DNA of 64,000 bases from NCBI RefSeq assembly GCF_003466125.1, contig NZ_QSOC01000001.1, positions 111,632 through 175,631 of the forward strand, written 5' to 3'. The notes below the pieces were generated by a model. The model ran no database searches. It had not been told where the DNA came from and saw only the letters and a list, made by a program, of their open reading frames with translations. Within the stretch, counting starts at the first letter, position 1. Each line of letters begins with the position of its first letter. Both the position numbers and the translations under genes were made by a program. The stretch is from Collinsella sp. TM10-22. Lineage in GTDB: Bacteria > Actinomycetota > Coriobacteriia > Coriobacteriales > Coriobacteriaceae. This document shows positions 44,401-52,403 of this stretch, piece by piece.

Positions 44401-45003
44401 GTTGCCATGGAGGAGTACGAGCAGCTCAAGCACCGCGCCGACTACATCGAGGAGCAGCTGGCCGATCTGGAGAGCGCGCGCAAGGCGCTCACCAAAATCA
44501 CGGTGGCGATCGACCGCAAGATGCGCAAGGCGTTCCTGGTGACGTTTGAGAAGGTCGACGCGAACTTCCGCGAGATCTTCGCCATGCTCTTCCCGGGCGG
44601 TCAGGCTCATCTGGAGATGACCGATCCCGAGCATCCGGCCGAGACGGGCATTGAGGTCGTGGCGCAGCCGCGCGGCAAGCGCATCACCAAGATGATGCTC
44701 ATGTCGGGCGGCGAGAAGAGTCTGACGGCGCTCGCCCTGCTCTTTGCCGTGTATCGCACGCGCACGGTGCCGTTCTATGTGCTGGACGAGGTTGAGGCGG
44801 CGCTTGATGACGCCAACCTGTCCAAGCTCATCGTCGCCCTCGATGTGCTGCGTTCCGATACGCAGCTCTTGGTCATTTCGCATCAGCGCCGTACCATGGA
44901 GGACGCTGACGTTCTCTATGGCGTCTCGATGCAAGCCGACGGCGTCAGTCGCGTCGTCTCGCAAAAACTCGATCGCGAAACCGGAAAGGTCGTGAATGCA
45001 TAA
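41467..45003 (+). CDS. smc: chromosome partition protein SMC
   Basis: This 1,178-residue condensin ATPase has Walker A GPNGSGKSNISDSILWVLGE near residue 32, two long coiled-coil arms, and a hinge at about residues 500-660 (LVSRLVGALGDDISGRLGDV marks its start). The C-terminal head has the signature LMSGGEKSLTALALLFAVY and Walker B FYVLDEVEAALDDANL. It compacts and segregates the chromosome with ScpA and ScpB. The start is GTG at 41467 behind AAGCGAGGAA. The stop overlaps the ftsY ATG by one base (TAATG). Confidence 0.95.
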   Translation: MYLKSLTLKGFKSFADRAHMTFEPGLTVIVGPNGSGKSNISDSILWVLGEQSAKQLRGQAMEDVIFSGSSARKPVGVAEVTLVLDNSDHVLPVDFDEVAITRRMYRSGESEYLINSSPCRLMDIQDILHDSGLGKDTHSIISQGKLDAILQSRPEERRVLIEEAAGISKHKRRKERALKKIKSMDEHLTRARDINKEIARQLRPLERQVDRARKYKELSSRANELTQMLAVDELRSLQSQWNDLESRSKEGAAELELAQYRMGEKERELEKLQVMLEEKGLFVGDLGEQRRHMQDVVGRINSDMRLLEEKGHNMVSRLSDMRGQISSSEHQRRRVVEELEDARAQLEEVTGAHMQAQEDVDAAGPAAAELHERRVALDNQISQLTREQRDVQRVADNAALELAKVKDSLSNAEVEDNMYASRLEQIDEQLEEVTASLESRRDRAEELECALEEARQAQVDAREATETARAALKDLRARESEARDKLSEVRSELASQKKLDARMADSSPLVSRLVGALGDDISGRLGDVLEAPRELEGLVEQLLAGDIDALLFDDTSALERAGRAALDQKKASGEALLVARGVSGSAAAEGAFGTRLVDRLSVRAGYGPVVEALLGGYYVVDDLAAALSAPVVDGVTYVTPDGARVACGGLVRVGLDAGEASGALERKRRIRELEGLEPDLAAVFEHVSDQVVEANAAVEEARAAEGDAAGEIARLEGERRSLLSEIGRLEQSANNAEVEHVRISKRRQQAAEAVRAARPRVDELTRSRDEARAQASDLGLQIAQANDELDRVRRDDSEAAGKLADAKVRLARTSERLRSLKGRVPDLEHRLEGIDRRIRGTRQASRSLELLRLRVDPMHERYSALLERASDWAARLRDQASLEEADSASLKKTIEDAKAEVARAKERVDTATATQNEFKVARGKLEVQVEAAIKAITADGTTVLEEALMLPAPMDRDAAERELNQLVRQINNLGPVNQVAMEEYEQLKHRADYIEEQLADLESARKALTKITVAIDRKMRKAFLVTFEKVDANFREIFAMLFPGGQAHLEMTDPEHPAETGIEVVAQPRGKRITKMMLMSGGEKSLTALALLFAVYRTRTVPFYVLDEVEAALDDANLSKLIVALDVLRSDTQLLVISHQRRTMEDADVLYGVSMQADGVSRVVSQKLDRETGKVVNA

Positions 45004-45920
45004 TGGGATTCTTTGACGCACTCTCGCGCGGACTTGAGCGCAGCCGTGAGGCCCTCAACGAGGTCTTCTACTTTGGCGGCGAGGTCGACGAGGACTTTTG
45101 GGAGGACCTTGAGGACACCCTCGTTATGGGTGACATGGGTGCCGAGGTCGCCATTCAGGTCTCCGATGACCTGCGCGATGCCGCGGCAAAGAAGAACCTC
45201 AAGACCGCTCCGCAGCTCCGTCGTGCCCTGGCCGAGCAGCTCGAGCAGCACTTTGTGCCCATCGAGCGCGATCCGTTTTCCGATACTCCAAGCTGCGTGC
45301 TGTTTGTGGGCATTAACGGTGCCGGCAAGACCACGACGGTCGGTAAGATCGCGAGCGCCATGGCCGCCCGCGGCAAGAACGTCGTGATCGGTTCGGCCGA
45401 TACCTTCCGCGCCGCCGCCATCGAGCAGCTCGATGTGTGGGGCCAGCGCGCCGGCGTCCCCGTCATCAAGCGCGACCGCGGCTCCGATCCGGCGAGCGTG
45501 TGCTATGACGTGCTCGACGAGGCCGATAAGCGCGGCAGCGACCTGGTGCTGATCGACACCGCCGGTCGTCTGCACACAAGCCCCGAGCTCATGCGAGAGC
45601 TTGCCAAGGTGGTTAACGTGACGCGTAAGCGCGCCGCCAATATGGCCACCGGCCCCATGCCCGTCTCGGTTGTCCTCGTGATTGATGCCGCCACCGGTCA
45701 GAACGGTCTGAACCAGGCGCTCGAGTTTAACGAGGCGCTGGGTCTGGACGGTATTATCATGACTAAGCTCGATGGCACGGCAAAGGGCGGTATCGCCATG
45801 GCCGTGGCTGAGAAGCTCAAGCTCCCGATCCTGCGCATCGGCGTGGGTGAGCAGGTCGATGACTTGCAGGAGTTCAATGCCAAAGATTTCTGCCGCGCCC
45901 TGGTGGGCGAGTCCAATTAA
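45003..45920 (+). CDS. ftsY: signal recognition particle receptor FtsY
   Basis: This 305-residue SRP-GTPase receptor targets ribosome-SRP complexes to the membrane. The NG domain has GINGAGKTTTVGKIA (G1), DTFRAAAIEQL, DTAGRLHTSPELM and TKLDGTAKGG. The long acidic A domain of E. coli FtsY is absent and only about 20 residues precede the N domain, so membrane attachment would rely on the short amphipathic start. It lies between smc and ffh in one run of genes. Confidence 0.94.
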   Translation: MGFFDALSRGLERSREALNEVFYFGGEVDEDFWEDLEDTLVMGDMGAEVAIQVSDDLRDAAAKKNLKTAPQLRRALAEQLEQHFVPIERDPFSDTPSCVLFVGINGAGKTTTVGKIASAMAARGKNVVIGSADTFRAAAIEQLDVWGQRAGVPVIKRDRGSDPASVCYDVLDEADKRGSDLVLIDTAGRLHTSPELMRELAKVVNVTRKRAANMATGPMPVSVVLVIDAATGQNGLNQALEFNEALGLDGIIMTKLDGTAKGGIAMAVAEKLKLPILRIGVGEQVDDLQEFNAKDFCRALVGESN

Positions 45921-45930
45921 GGAGTGACTA

Positions 45931-47406
45931 GTGTTTGATTCCCTGAGCGATCGCCTCAACGACACATTTGACCGCCTGCGCGGCAAGGGCAAACTGACCG
46001 AGGCCGATATCACCTCGGCCATGCGCGACATCCGTATGGCGCTGCTCGAGGCCGACGTCAACTTTAAGGTCGTTAAGGAGTTCGTCGCCAAGACCAAGGA
46101 GCGCTGCATGACCGCCGAGGTCATGGAGTCGCTGTCGCCGGCGCAAAACGTCGTCAAGATCGTGCTCGACGAGCTCACCGAGATGCTCGGCTCCACCGAG
46201 AGCAAGCTCGTCTTTAGCAACCGTATTCCCAACGTCATTATGCTCGTGGGCCTGCAAGGCTCCGGTAAGACCACGGCGGCTGTTAAGCTGGCCTACCTGC
46301 TCAAGAAGCAGGGCCGCTCGCCGCTGCTCGCCGCGTGCGACGTCTACCGCCCTGCCGCTGCCGACCAGTTGGCAACGCTTGGCGGCGAGATCGGCGTGCC
46401 GGTCTTCCGCGGTGACGGTGCGCATCCGGTCGACATTGCCACGGGCGCCATCCAGGAGGCCGTCGACCACCTGCGCGACGTGGTCATCGTCGATACCGCC
46501 GGTCGCCTGCAGATCGATGAGCAGATGATGAAGGAGGCCGTGGACATCAAGAAAGCCGTCAAGCCCGATCAGGTGCTGATGGTCGTCGATGCCATGACCG
46601 GCCAGGATATCGTCAACGTGGTCTCGACCTTTGCCGAGCGCACCGACTTTGACGGTGTGATCATCTCCAAGCTCGACGGCGATGCCCGTGGCGGCGGCGC
46701 GCTTTCCGTGCGCCAGGTGACCGGCAAGCCCATCAAGTTTGTGAGCATGGGCGAGAAGCCCGATTCGCTGGAGCCGTTCTATCCCGATCGCATGGCCAAG
46801 CGTATTTTGGGCATGGGCGACGTCGTCGGCATCATCGAGAAGGCCCAGGAGGCAGCCGATGCCGAGCAGCTCGAGGCTGCCGAGCGCATGCTGCGCGAGG
46901 GCTTCACCATGAACGATATGCTCGACCAGATGAAGGCCGTTAAGAAGATGGGCGGCATGAAGGGCATTCTGGCCATGCTTCCCGGTGGCCAGCGCGCGCT
47001 CAACCAGATGGGCGGCAACCTGGACGAGGGCATCTTCGATAAGAACGAGGCCATCATCATGTCGATGACCAAGGAGGAGCGCCTGCGTCCCTCCATCATC
47101 AACGGTCAGCGCCGTGCCCGCATTGCCAAGGGAGCTGGCGTAACCCCAACCGAGGTCAATAGCCTTATGAAGCAGTGGGGCGAGATGAACAAGATGATGG
47201 GCCGCATGCGCACGATGGCCAATCAGGCACAGGCCGGCGGCAAGAAGGGCAAAAAGGGTAAGAAGGGCAAAAAGATGCGCATGCCCAATATTCCCGGCCT
47301 GGATGCCATGGGCCTGGGCGGCATGGGCGGCCTGGGAACGGGCGGCCCCAAGTCCGATATGGATCTGCTGCGCCAGATGGAAGCGCAGATGCGTAATAAA
47401 AAATAG
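45931..47406 (+). CDS. ffh: signal recognition particle protein Ffh
   Basis: This 491-residue GTPase binds signal peptides through its Met-rich M domain and 4.5S RNA. G motifs: GLQGSGKTTAAVKLAYLL, DVYRPAAADQL, DTAGRLQIDEQM, SKLDGDARGGG. The M domain (about 330-435) includes MGGMKGILAMLPGGQRALNQ, and a Lys/Gly-rich C-terminal tail follows. The start is GTG at 45931, with GGAGTGAC upstream. It ends the smc-ftsY-ffh group before a GC hairpin. Confidence 0.95.
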   Translation: MFDSLSDRLNDTFDRLRGKGKLTEADITSAMRDIRMALLEADVNFKVVKEFVAKTKERCMTAEVMESLSPAQNVVKIVLDELTEMLGSTESKLVFSNRIPNVIMLVGLQGSGKTTAAVKLAYLLKKQGRSPLLAACDVYRPAAADQLATLGGEIGVPVFRGDGAHPVDIATGAIQEAVDHLRDVVIVDTAGRLQIDEQMMKEAVDIKKAVKPDQVLMVVDAMTGQDIVNVVSTFAERTDFDGVIISKLDGDARGGGALSVRQVTGKPIKFVSMGEKPDSLEPFYPDRMAKRILGMGDVVGIIEKAQEAADAEQLEAAERMLREGFTMNDMLDQMKAVKKMGGMKGILAMLPGGQRALNQMGGNLDEGIFDKNEAIIMSMTKEERLRPSIINGQRRARIAKGAGVTPTEVNSLMKQWGEMNKMMGRMRTMANQAQAGGKKGKKGKKGKKMRMPNIPGLDAMGLGGMGGLGTGGPKSDMDLLRQMEAQMRNKK

Positions 47407-47428
47407 CGACTGGCTGAGTCGTGTATGG

Positions 47429-47464
47429 CGAAGGCCGCCCGGATGGTATTCCAGGCGGCCTTCG
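47429..47464. terminator. hairpin between ffh and the convergent DUF134-NifX gene
   Basis: CGAAGGCCGCC and GGCGGCCTTCG form an 11-bp stem. T-runs are lacking on both sides, but the position between convergent genes suggests a shared transcript end. Confidence 0.55.
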
Positions 47465-47521
47465 TCGTTGGTGCGTTATTTGTTGTGTGAGCAGGCACGT
47501 GATGGCATCGATTGCCTGCCG

Positions 47522-48286
47522 CTAGTGGCAGCCGCAGCCCTCATGGCCCTCGTGCTCGTGATGGCCGTGGCAGCCGCAGGACTCGCCATGCTCATGGGAA
47601 TGCTCGTGATCATGGCCGTGGCAGCCGCACGTGGCCTCGCCGTTCTGTGCGAGCGTGCCAGCGATAAGGGCTTCGACGCACGCATCGCAGCTGCCCTGGG
47701 CTCCCGCATAGACGGTGATGCCGGCTTGAGCAAGCGCGTTGATAGCGCCACCGCCGATGCCGCCGCAGATGAGCGTGTCGACGCCGCCGTTGGCGAGCAG
47801 ACCCGCCAGCGCGCCATGACCGGTGCCACCGGTGCCCACGACCTGCTCGTCGATCACCTCGCCGTCCTGGATGTCGTAGATCTTGAACTGCTCGCTGCGG
47901 CCAAAGTGCATAAAGATGTTGCCGTTGTCGTACGTCGTTGCCACCCTCATAGTGTCAACCTCCTTTGCTGGCCATGCGGCCGTCGTCGTGGTAATGGGGG
48001 AGTACGCGATGTTGCCACCTTCGATGATAAGTGCTCGCCCGTTGACCAGCGCGTTTGCTACCTTGCGATGCGCGCGGCTGCAGATGGCCGCCACGGTGGC
48101 ACGAGCGATGCCCATGTGTTGGGCGACAGCCTCCTGATTGAGGCCTTCCAGGTCGCACAGCCGCAGCACCTCGAGCTCGTCGACCGTCATGTCGATGGCG
48201 TCTCCGCTGGCAAGGCCATCGGGGGTAAAGCCGCGGTATTCGGGGATGATCCCGACGCGGCGCAGTTTCTCGCGTCTTCCTGCCAT
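47522..48286 (-). CDS. DUF134 (UPF0251) regulator fused to a NifX/NifB-type Fe-Mo-cofactor-binding domain
   Basis: This 254-residue protein has two normally separate domains. The N-terminal DUF134 helix-turn-helix starts MAGRREKLRRVGIIPEYRGF and has LNQEAVAQHMGIARATVAAI. From about residue 115 (MRVATTYDNGNIFMHFGRSE) a dinitrogenase iron-molybdenum cofactor domain follows, and a Cys/His-rich tail (CGCHGHDHEHSHEH and similar) suggests metal binding. No nitrogenase genes are near, so a metal or Fe-S responsive regulator is more likely. The ATG at 48286 is used because the frame upstream lacks coding character and holds probable operator sites. It is divergent from thyA. Confidence 0.8.
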   Translation of the reverse strand: MAGRREKLRRVGIIPEYRGFTPDGLASGDAIDMTVDELEVLRLCDLEGLNQEAVAQHMGIARATVAAICSRAHRKVANALVNGRALIIEGGNIAYSPITTTTAAWPAKEVDTMRVATTYDNGNIFMHFGRSEQFKIYDIQDGEVIDEQVVGTGGTGHGALAGLLANGGVDTLICGGIGGGAINALAQAGITVYAGAQGSCDACVEALIAGTLAQNGEATCGCHGHDHEHSHEHGESCGCHGHHEHEGHEGCGCH

Positions 48287-48300
48287 ACACTCTCCAAATC

Positions 48301-48367
48301 TGACATATGTCAAAAATAGGATAGCGCACCTGCGGACCAGCGCAAGGCATTTTTGGCATATGTCAGA
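48301..48367. promoter_or_regulatory. paired palindromic operators and promoter of the DUF134-NifX gene
   Basis: TGACATATGTCA (48301-48312) is a perfect palindrome, and TGGCATATGTCA (48356-48367) is a near copy. On the minus strand they flank a promoter: TTGCGC and TATCCT with a 16-base spacer. A helix-turn-helix protein encoded next to such a pair is likely to regulate itself through it. Confidence 0.6.
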
Positions 48368-48495
48368 AAAAGGCAAAGCCGTTGCGACTGAGAGTGAGCT
48401 GCCGTGCATTGCGTGTGCCAGCCCAAGTGTCCCATCCGATGCTGTGCGCCTGGGCTACAATAAAAATTGCTTATAGGCGACTGACAGGAGGGTCA

Positions 48496-49344
48496 ATGAG
48501 CAAAGCTGATCAACAGTTTGTAGCCATGTGTCGCGATATCTTGGACCATGGCACCACCACCGAGGGCCAAAAGGTCCGTCCGGTGTGGGAGGACGGCACC
48601 CCTGCCTATACCATTAAAAACTTTGGCGTTACGGCGCGCTACGACCTGCGCGAGGAGTTCCCCGCGCTCACGCTGCGCCGCACGGCGCTTAAGTCTGCCA
48701 TGGACGAGATCCTGTGGATCTATCAAAAGAAGTCCAATAACGTCCATGACCTCCACAGCCATATTTGGGACGAGTGGGCTGACGAGACCGGCTCCATCGG
48801 TAAGGCCTACGGATACCAGATTGGCCAGAAGAGCCATTATGCCGAGGGCGACTTTGACCAGATGGACCGCGTGCTGTACGACCTTAAGCATACGCCGTAT
48901 AGCCGTCGCATCATGACGAACACCTATGTGTTCAGCGACCTGTCCGAGATGCACCTGTATCCGTGCGCCTACAGCGTGACATATAACGTGACGCAGCGCC
49001 CGCAGGATGACAAACCGACGCTCAACATGATTCTCAACCAGCGCAGCCAGGACATTTTGGCCGCGAACAACTGGAACGTGTGCCAGTACGCCATTCTGCT
49101 CATGATGGTTGCGCAGTCCGTCGATATGATTCCCGGCGAGCTGCTGCATGTGATTGCCGATGCCCACATTTACGACCGCCATGTCGATATCGTCCGCGAG
49201 CTTATCGAGCGTCCGCAGTTTGCGGCGCCTAAGGTTTCGCTCAATCCCGACGTGCACGATTTCTACGCGTTTACGACCGACGACCTGATCGTCGAGGGCT
49301 ACGAGCACGGCCCGCAAGTCAAGAACATTCCTATTGCGGTGTAG
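48496..49344 (+). CDS. thyA: thymidylate synthase
   Basis: This 282-residue enzyme methylates dUMP to dTMP using methylene-tetrahydrofolate. The catalytic Cys is in HLYPCAYSVTYNVTQRPQDD, the nucleotide-binding segment is QRSQDILAANNWNVCQYAIL, and HVIADAHIYDRH follows. Long inserts such as NVHDLHSHIWDEWADETGSI put it with the longer Gram-positive ThyA type. The ATG at 48496 follows AGGAGGG. folA comes next, the usual pairing that recycles dihydrofolate. Confidence 0.93.
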   Translation: MSKADQQFVAMCRDILDHGTTTEGQKVRPVWEDGTPAYTIKNFGVTARYDLREEFPALTLRRTALKSAMDEILWIYQKKSNNVHDLHSHIWDEWADETGSIGKAYGYQIGQKSHYAEGDFDQMDRVLYDLKHTPYSRRIMTNTYVFSDLSEMHLYPCAYSVTYNVTQRPQDDKPTLNMILNQRSQDILAANNWNVCQYAILLMMVAQSVDMIPGELLHVIADAHIYDRHVDIVRELIERPQFAAPKVSLNPDVHDFYAFTTDDLIVEGYEHGPQVKNIPIAV

Positions 49345-49353
49345 GTGGCGCTT

Positions 49354-49872
49354 ATGACGTGTAAGCTTTCTGCCATCGTCGCCGTGTGTGACGACTGGGG
49401 CATTGGCTGCGAGGGCGACATGGTAGTGTCCAATCGCGCCGACATGCGCCATTTTGTGGCGTGCACCAAGGGCTGTCCGGTCATTATGGGGCGCAAGACG
49501 CTGCTGAGTTTTCCCGGGGGGCGTCCGCTCAAGAACCGCCGCAATATCGTGCTCACGCGCGACGTGGACTTTGCTCCCGTGGACGTCGATGTGGTGCATA
49601 GTATTGATGAGGCGCTCGCTGCGGTTGCCGATGAGCCCGTTGCGTGGGTGATCGGTGGCGGCGATGTCTATCGGCAGTTTTTGCCGTATTGCGCAGAGGC
49701 CGAGGTCACGCACAACCATTGCGTGCATGTCGTGGATACGTACTTTCCCGATTTGGGAACCGATCCTGCGTGGGAGATTGCGCAGCGTAGCGGGGTCGCA
49801 ACGATTGCCGCCGGTGAGGGTGACGAGGGCGTCGATTATGAGTTCGTGACGTATCGTCGCATCGAGGCGTAA
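49354..49872 (+). CDS. folA: dihydrofolate reductase with an atypical N-terminal motif
   Basis: This 172-residue enzyme reduces dihydrofolate made by ThyA. It has AIVAVCDDWGIGCEGDM, VIMGRKTLLSFPGGRPLKNR, and WVIGGGDVYRQFLPYC, which are DHFR landmarks. The normal LPW after the first Gly is replaced by MVV, and the substrate-binding acidic residue is provided by RADMRHF. The change may alter antifolate binding, though this is inference. The ATG at 49354 has GTAGGTGG upstream; an in-frame GTG at 49345 is the alternative. It lies 9 bases after thyA. Confidence 0.85.
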   Translation: MTCKLSAIVAVCDDWGIGCEGDMVVSNRADMRHFVACTKGCPVIMGRKTLLSFPGGRPLKNRRNIVLTRDVDFAPVDVDVVHSIDEALAAVADEPVAWVIGGGDVYRQFLPYCAEAEVTHNHCVHVVDTYFPDLGTDPAWEIAQRSGVATIAAGEGDEGVDYEFVTYRRIEA

Positions 49873-49913
49873 AACCGATTATCCCTTCGGTATTATCGGG
49901 ATGAAATGAATGA

Positions 49914-49945
49914 CGGGGCGGCGCATGGCGTTGCCCCGATATTTG
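49914..49945 (+). terminator. hairpin between folA and the methyltransferase gene
   Basis: CGGGGC and GCCCCG form a short stem around a 13-base loop, followed by ATATTTG. It probably ends the thyA-folA transcript, although the T-run is weak. Confidence 0.45.
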
Positions 49946-49981
49946 TATAGGTGCTGCAAAGAAAGGTGCGGGCTGGCTACT

Positions 49982-50896
49982 ATGACTGATGCCGTTGAGG
50001 TGCTTCGAATCGATTCGCTCGAGGACGAGCGGCTCGATGCCTACGTGCGACTGACGGAGCGTGAGCTACGTTGCGTGCTGGAGCCGCAAAAGGGCATCTT
50101 TATCGCAGAGAGCGCCAAGGTCATCGAGCGTGCGGTACGCGCCGGCTACGACCCGGTGAGTTTTCTTTTGGGCGAGCGCTGGCTCGATCAGATGATGCCG
50201 CTGTTTGGGCGTCTGGCCGTTCGCGACGGTGAGGGCCCGGTTCCCGTGTTTGTTGCCTCGATGGAGCTCATGGAGCAGCTGACGGGCTTTAATGTGACGC
50301 GCGGCGCGCTGGCGGCTTTTCGTCGCCCGCGGCAGATTCCGGTCGATGAGTTTCTCGGCGGCGTCGCTGAGGCGGCAGGGGAGCGTCCGGTGCGCGTGTG
50401 CGTGCTTGAGGGCATTGTTGACCATACCAATGTGGGCGCGATTTTCCGCTCGGCTGCCGCATTGAATGTTGACGGAATTTTGGTCAGCCCTACGTGCTGC
50501 GATCCGCTGTATCGTCGTTCCGCCCGTGTGAGCATGGGCACGGTGTTTCAGGTGCCGTGGACTCGTATTGGCAGCGAGGCGCGCGTATGGCCGCATGATG
50601 GCCTGGCGGCGCTGCACAATGCCGGGTTTTCCTGTGCCGCCATGGCGCTGACGGACGACTCCGTTTCGCTGGACGACCCTGCGCTGCGCGAGATTGACCG
50701 TCTGGCGATCTTTATGGGCACCGAGGGTGCTGGCTTGGGCGCCAAGACCATTGCCGGCTGCGACCGAGCCGTGCGCATTCCGATGGCGCACGGGGTCGAT
50801 TCGCTCAACGTTGCTGCGGCGAGCGCCGTCGCCTTTTGGCAGCTGTGCCCGCACGTGAGCAACGAGTATCACTACCAGCCGGGTTTGTATCACTAG
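49982..50896 (+). CDS. SpoU/TrmH-family RNA 2'-O-methyltransferase
   Basis: This 304-residue SPOUT methyltransferase has an N-terminal substrate-binding domain and the three knot motifs VGAIFRSAAALNVDGILVSP, IFMGTEGAGLGAKTI and VRIPMAHGVDSLNVAAASAV. The substrate (rRNA or tRNA) cannot be told from the sequence. The start chosen is ATG 49982; no strong ribosome binding site is seen, and the upstream AAAGAAAGGTG is far away. It stands between folA and a MATE transporter as a single gene. Confidence 0.85.
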   Translation: MTDAVEVLRIDSLEDERLDAYVRLTERELRCVLEPQKGIFIAESAKVIERAVRAGYDPVSFLLGERWLDQMMPLFGRLAVRDGEGPVPVFVASMELMEQLTGFNVTRGALAAFRRPRQIPVDEFLGGVAEAAGERPVRVCVLEGIVDHTNVGAIFRSAAALNVDGILVSPTCCDPLYRRSARVSMGTVFQVPWTRIGSEARVWPHDGLAALHNAGFSCAAMALTDDSVSLDDPALREIDRLAIFMGTEGAGLGAKTIAGCDRAVRIPMAHGVDSLNVAAASAVAFWQLCPHVSNEYHYQPGLYH

Positions 50897-51021
50897 GCAG
50901 ATATTCCGCACCGCGCTCTGATTCGGGGCGTTTCGGTAGCCGCCAGTCGGTGCTAAGCTGGTTTTGACTTTGGTTTTAAATTGCTAATTTGTTGTTTGAC
51001 GTATACGAGTGGGGAGGGCGT

Positions 51022-52371
51022 GTGGCTAAGAAATCTACGGCTATCGATGTAACGCAAGGTGTCATTTGGCAGCAATTGCTGTCGCTGTGCGTTCCCATCT
51101 TTTTTAGTTCGTTTTTCCAGCAGGCTTACACGCTTATCGGCACCTATATCGTCGGTCAGTTTGGCGGCAAGCTTGCGCTGGGCGGCATTCAAGCCACGAT
51201 GGTGCTCACGGAGCTCTGCATTGGTTTTTGCGTTGGCGTTGGCGCCGGTTGCGCCGTTATCACGGGGCAGTTTTTTGGCCAGCACGATGACGAGCGCTTG
51301 AGCCGTTCGATCCATACAGCCATGACGCTTGCGCTCGTGGGCGGTATCGTCGTTTCCATTCTTGGCATAGTGCTTGTCGAGCCCATGCTCGTTTTGATGA
51401 ATACGCCGCACGAGCTTCTCGCCGAGGGCGTAGCCTATGCTCGCTGCTATTTTGCCGCCATGTTTGCGGCGCTGCTGCTCAATATGGGCACCGCGCTGCT
51501 GCGTGCCGTGGGCGATACGCGTGGCCCTGCCGTGATTATTGCTTCCGGCTGCCTCGTGAACGTGGTGCTCGATATCATTTTTGTTGCCGTGCTGCATTTG
51601 GAGGCCTTGGGTTGCGGCATCGCGGTGGCACTGACCATTTGCTCTAATGCCACGATGATTGTGATTCGCATGATGCGTGCTCCGGGCGCATGGCGTTTGT
51701 CGATATCCAAGCTCGGCATCGATCGCGGTATTTGCAAGAGCATGCTTTCGTGCGGTTTGCCGCTGGGTTTTCAATCGGCGGCGTATTCGATTTCCAACGT
51801 TCTGATTCAGGTATCGGTCAACTCGTTTGGTGCCGATGTTACGACGGCGTGGGGTCTTTCGGGCCGTCTCGACGGCATCATCTGGATGGTGACCGAGGCG
51901 CTCGGCGTATCCATCACCACGTTCTCGGCGCAGAACTTTGGCGCGCGCAATTACGAGCGCATGCGCAAGGGCTACCACACGTCGCTCGTGCTGTCGTTTT
52001 TGCTCATCGGCGGTCTGTCCGGTGTACTGTTGGTGTTCTCGGGTCCCCTGTCGCGCCTGTTTGTCGATGATGCTTCGATTTCGGGCTACACCACGACCAT
52101 CATCCATTTCATTGCACCGTTCTACGCGATCTTCTCGATTATCGAGAACGCGTCGGGCTCCATCCGCGGCGCCGGCGTGAGTCTGCAGCCTATGATGCTC
52201 ACCATCTTTGGTACGGTTGTGCTCAGGGTGATCTGGGTGTTTGCAATCATGCCCTTCGATCCGTCGCTCGAGCACCTGCTGCTGGTCTATCCCGTAACCT
52301 GGCTCATCACGGCCACGATGTTCACCATCTACCACCACAGCGGCAACTGGCTAGGCCGCGCCACCGCCTAG
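51022..52371 (+). CDS. MATE-family efflux transporter
   Basis: This 449-residue membrane protein has 12 predicted hydrophobic segments in two related halves, with the MATE motifs IGTYIVGQFGGKLALGGIQA and AWGLSGRLDGIIWMVTEALG. Members use Na+ or H+ gradients to expel drugs or metabolites; the substrate is unknown. The GTG at 51022 is used because GGGGAGGG ends four bases before it; an in-frame TTG at 50989 would precede the ribosome binding site. It is monocistronic and convergent with cobO. Confidence 0.87.
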   Translation: MAKKSTAIDVTQGVIWQQLLSLCVPIFFSSFFQQAYTLIGTYIVGQFGGKLALGGIQATMVLTELCIGFCVGVGAGCAVITGQFFGQHDDERLSRSIHTAMTLALVGGIVVSILGIVLVEPMLVLMNTPHELLAEGVAYARCYFAAMFAALLLNMGTALLRAVGDTRGPAVIIASGCLVNVVLDIIFVAVLHLEALGCGIAVALTICSNATMIVIRMMRAPGAWRLSISKLGIDRGICKSMLSCGLPLGFQSAAYSISNVLIQVSVNSFGADVTTAWGLSGRLDGIIWMVTEALGVSITTFSAQNFGARNYERMRKGYHTSLVLSFLLIGGLSGVLLVFSGPLSRLFVDDASISGYTTTIIHFIAPFYAIFSIIENASGSIRGAGVSLQPMMLTIFGTVVLRVIWVFAIMPFDPSLEHLLLVYPVTWLITATMFTIYHHSGNWLGRATA

Positions 52372-52380
52372 CCGGCAGAA

Positions 52381-52401
52381 AGGGAACGTCCCTAAGTGCC
52401 G
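52381..52401. repeat. 21-base dispersed repeat (copy 2)
   Basis: AGGGAACGTCCCTAAGTGCC lies between the convergent MATE and cobO genes and is the near reverse complement of 31990-32010. GGGAACGTCCC has an internal palindrome (GGGACGTTCCC-type), which could form a small hairpin. Confidence 0.45.
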
Positions 52402-52403
52402 AA

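Noticed and set aside
47303..48319. 338-codon plus-strand frame
   Set aside because: It overlaps the end of ffh and is antisense to the DUF134-NifX gene, whose motifs are clear; its product has no recognisable domains.
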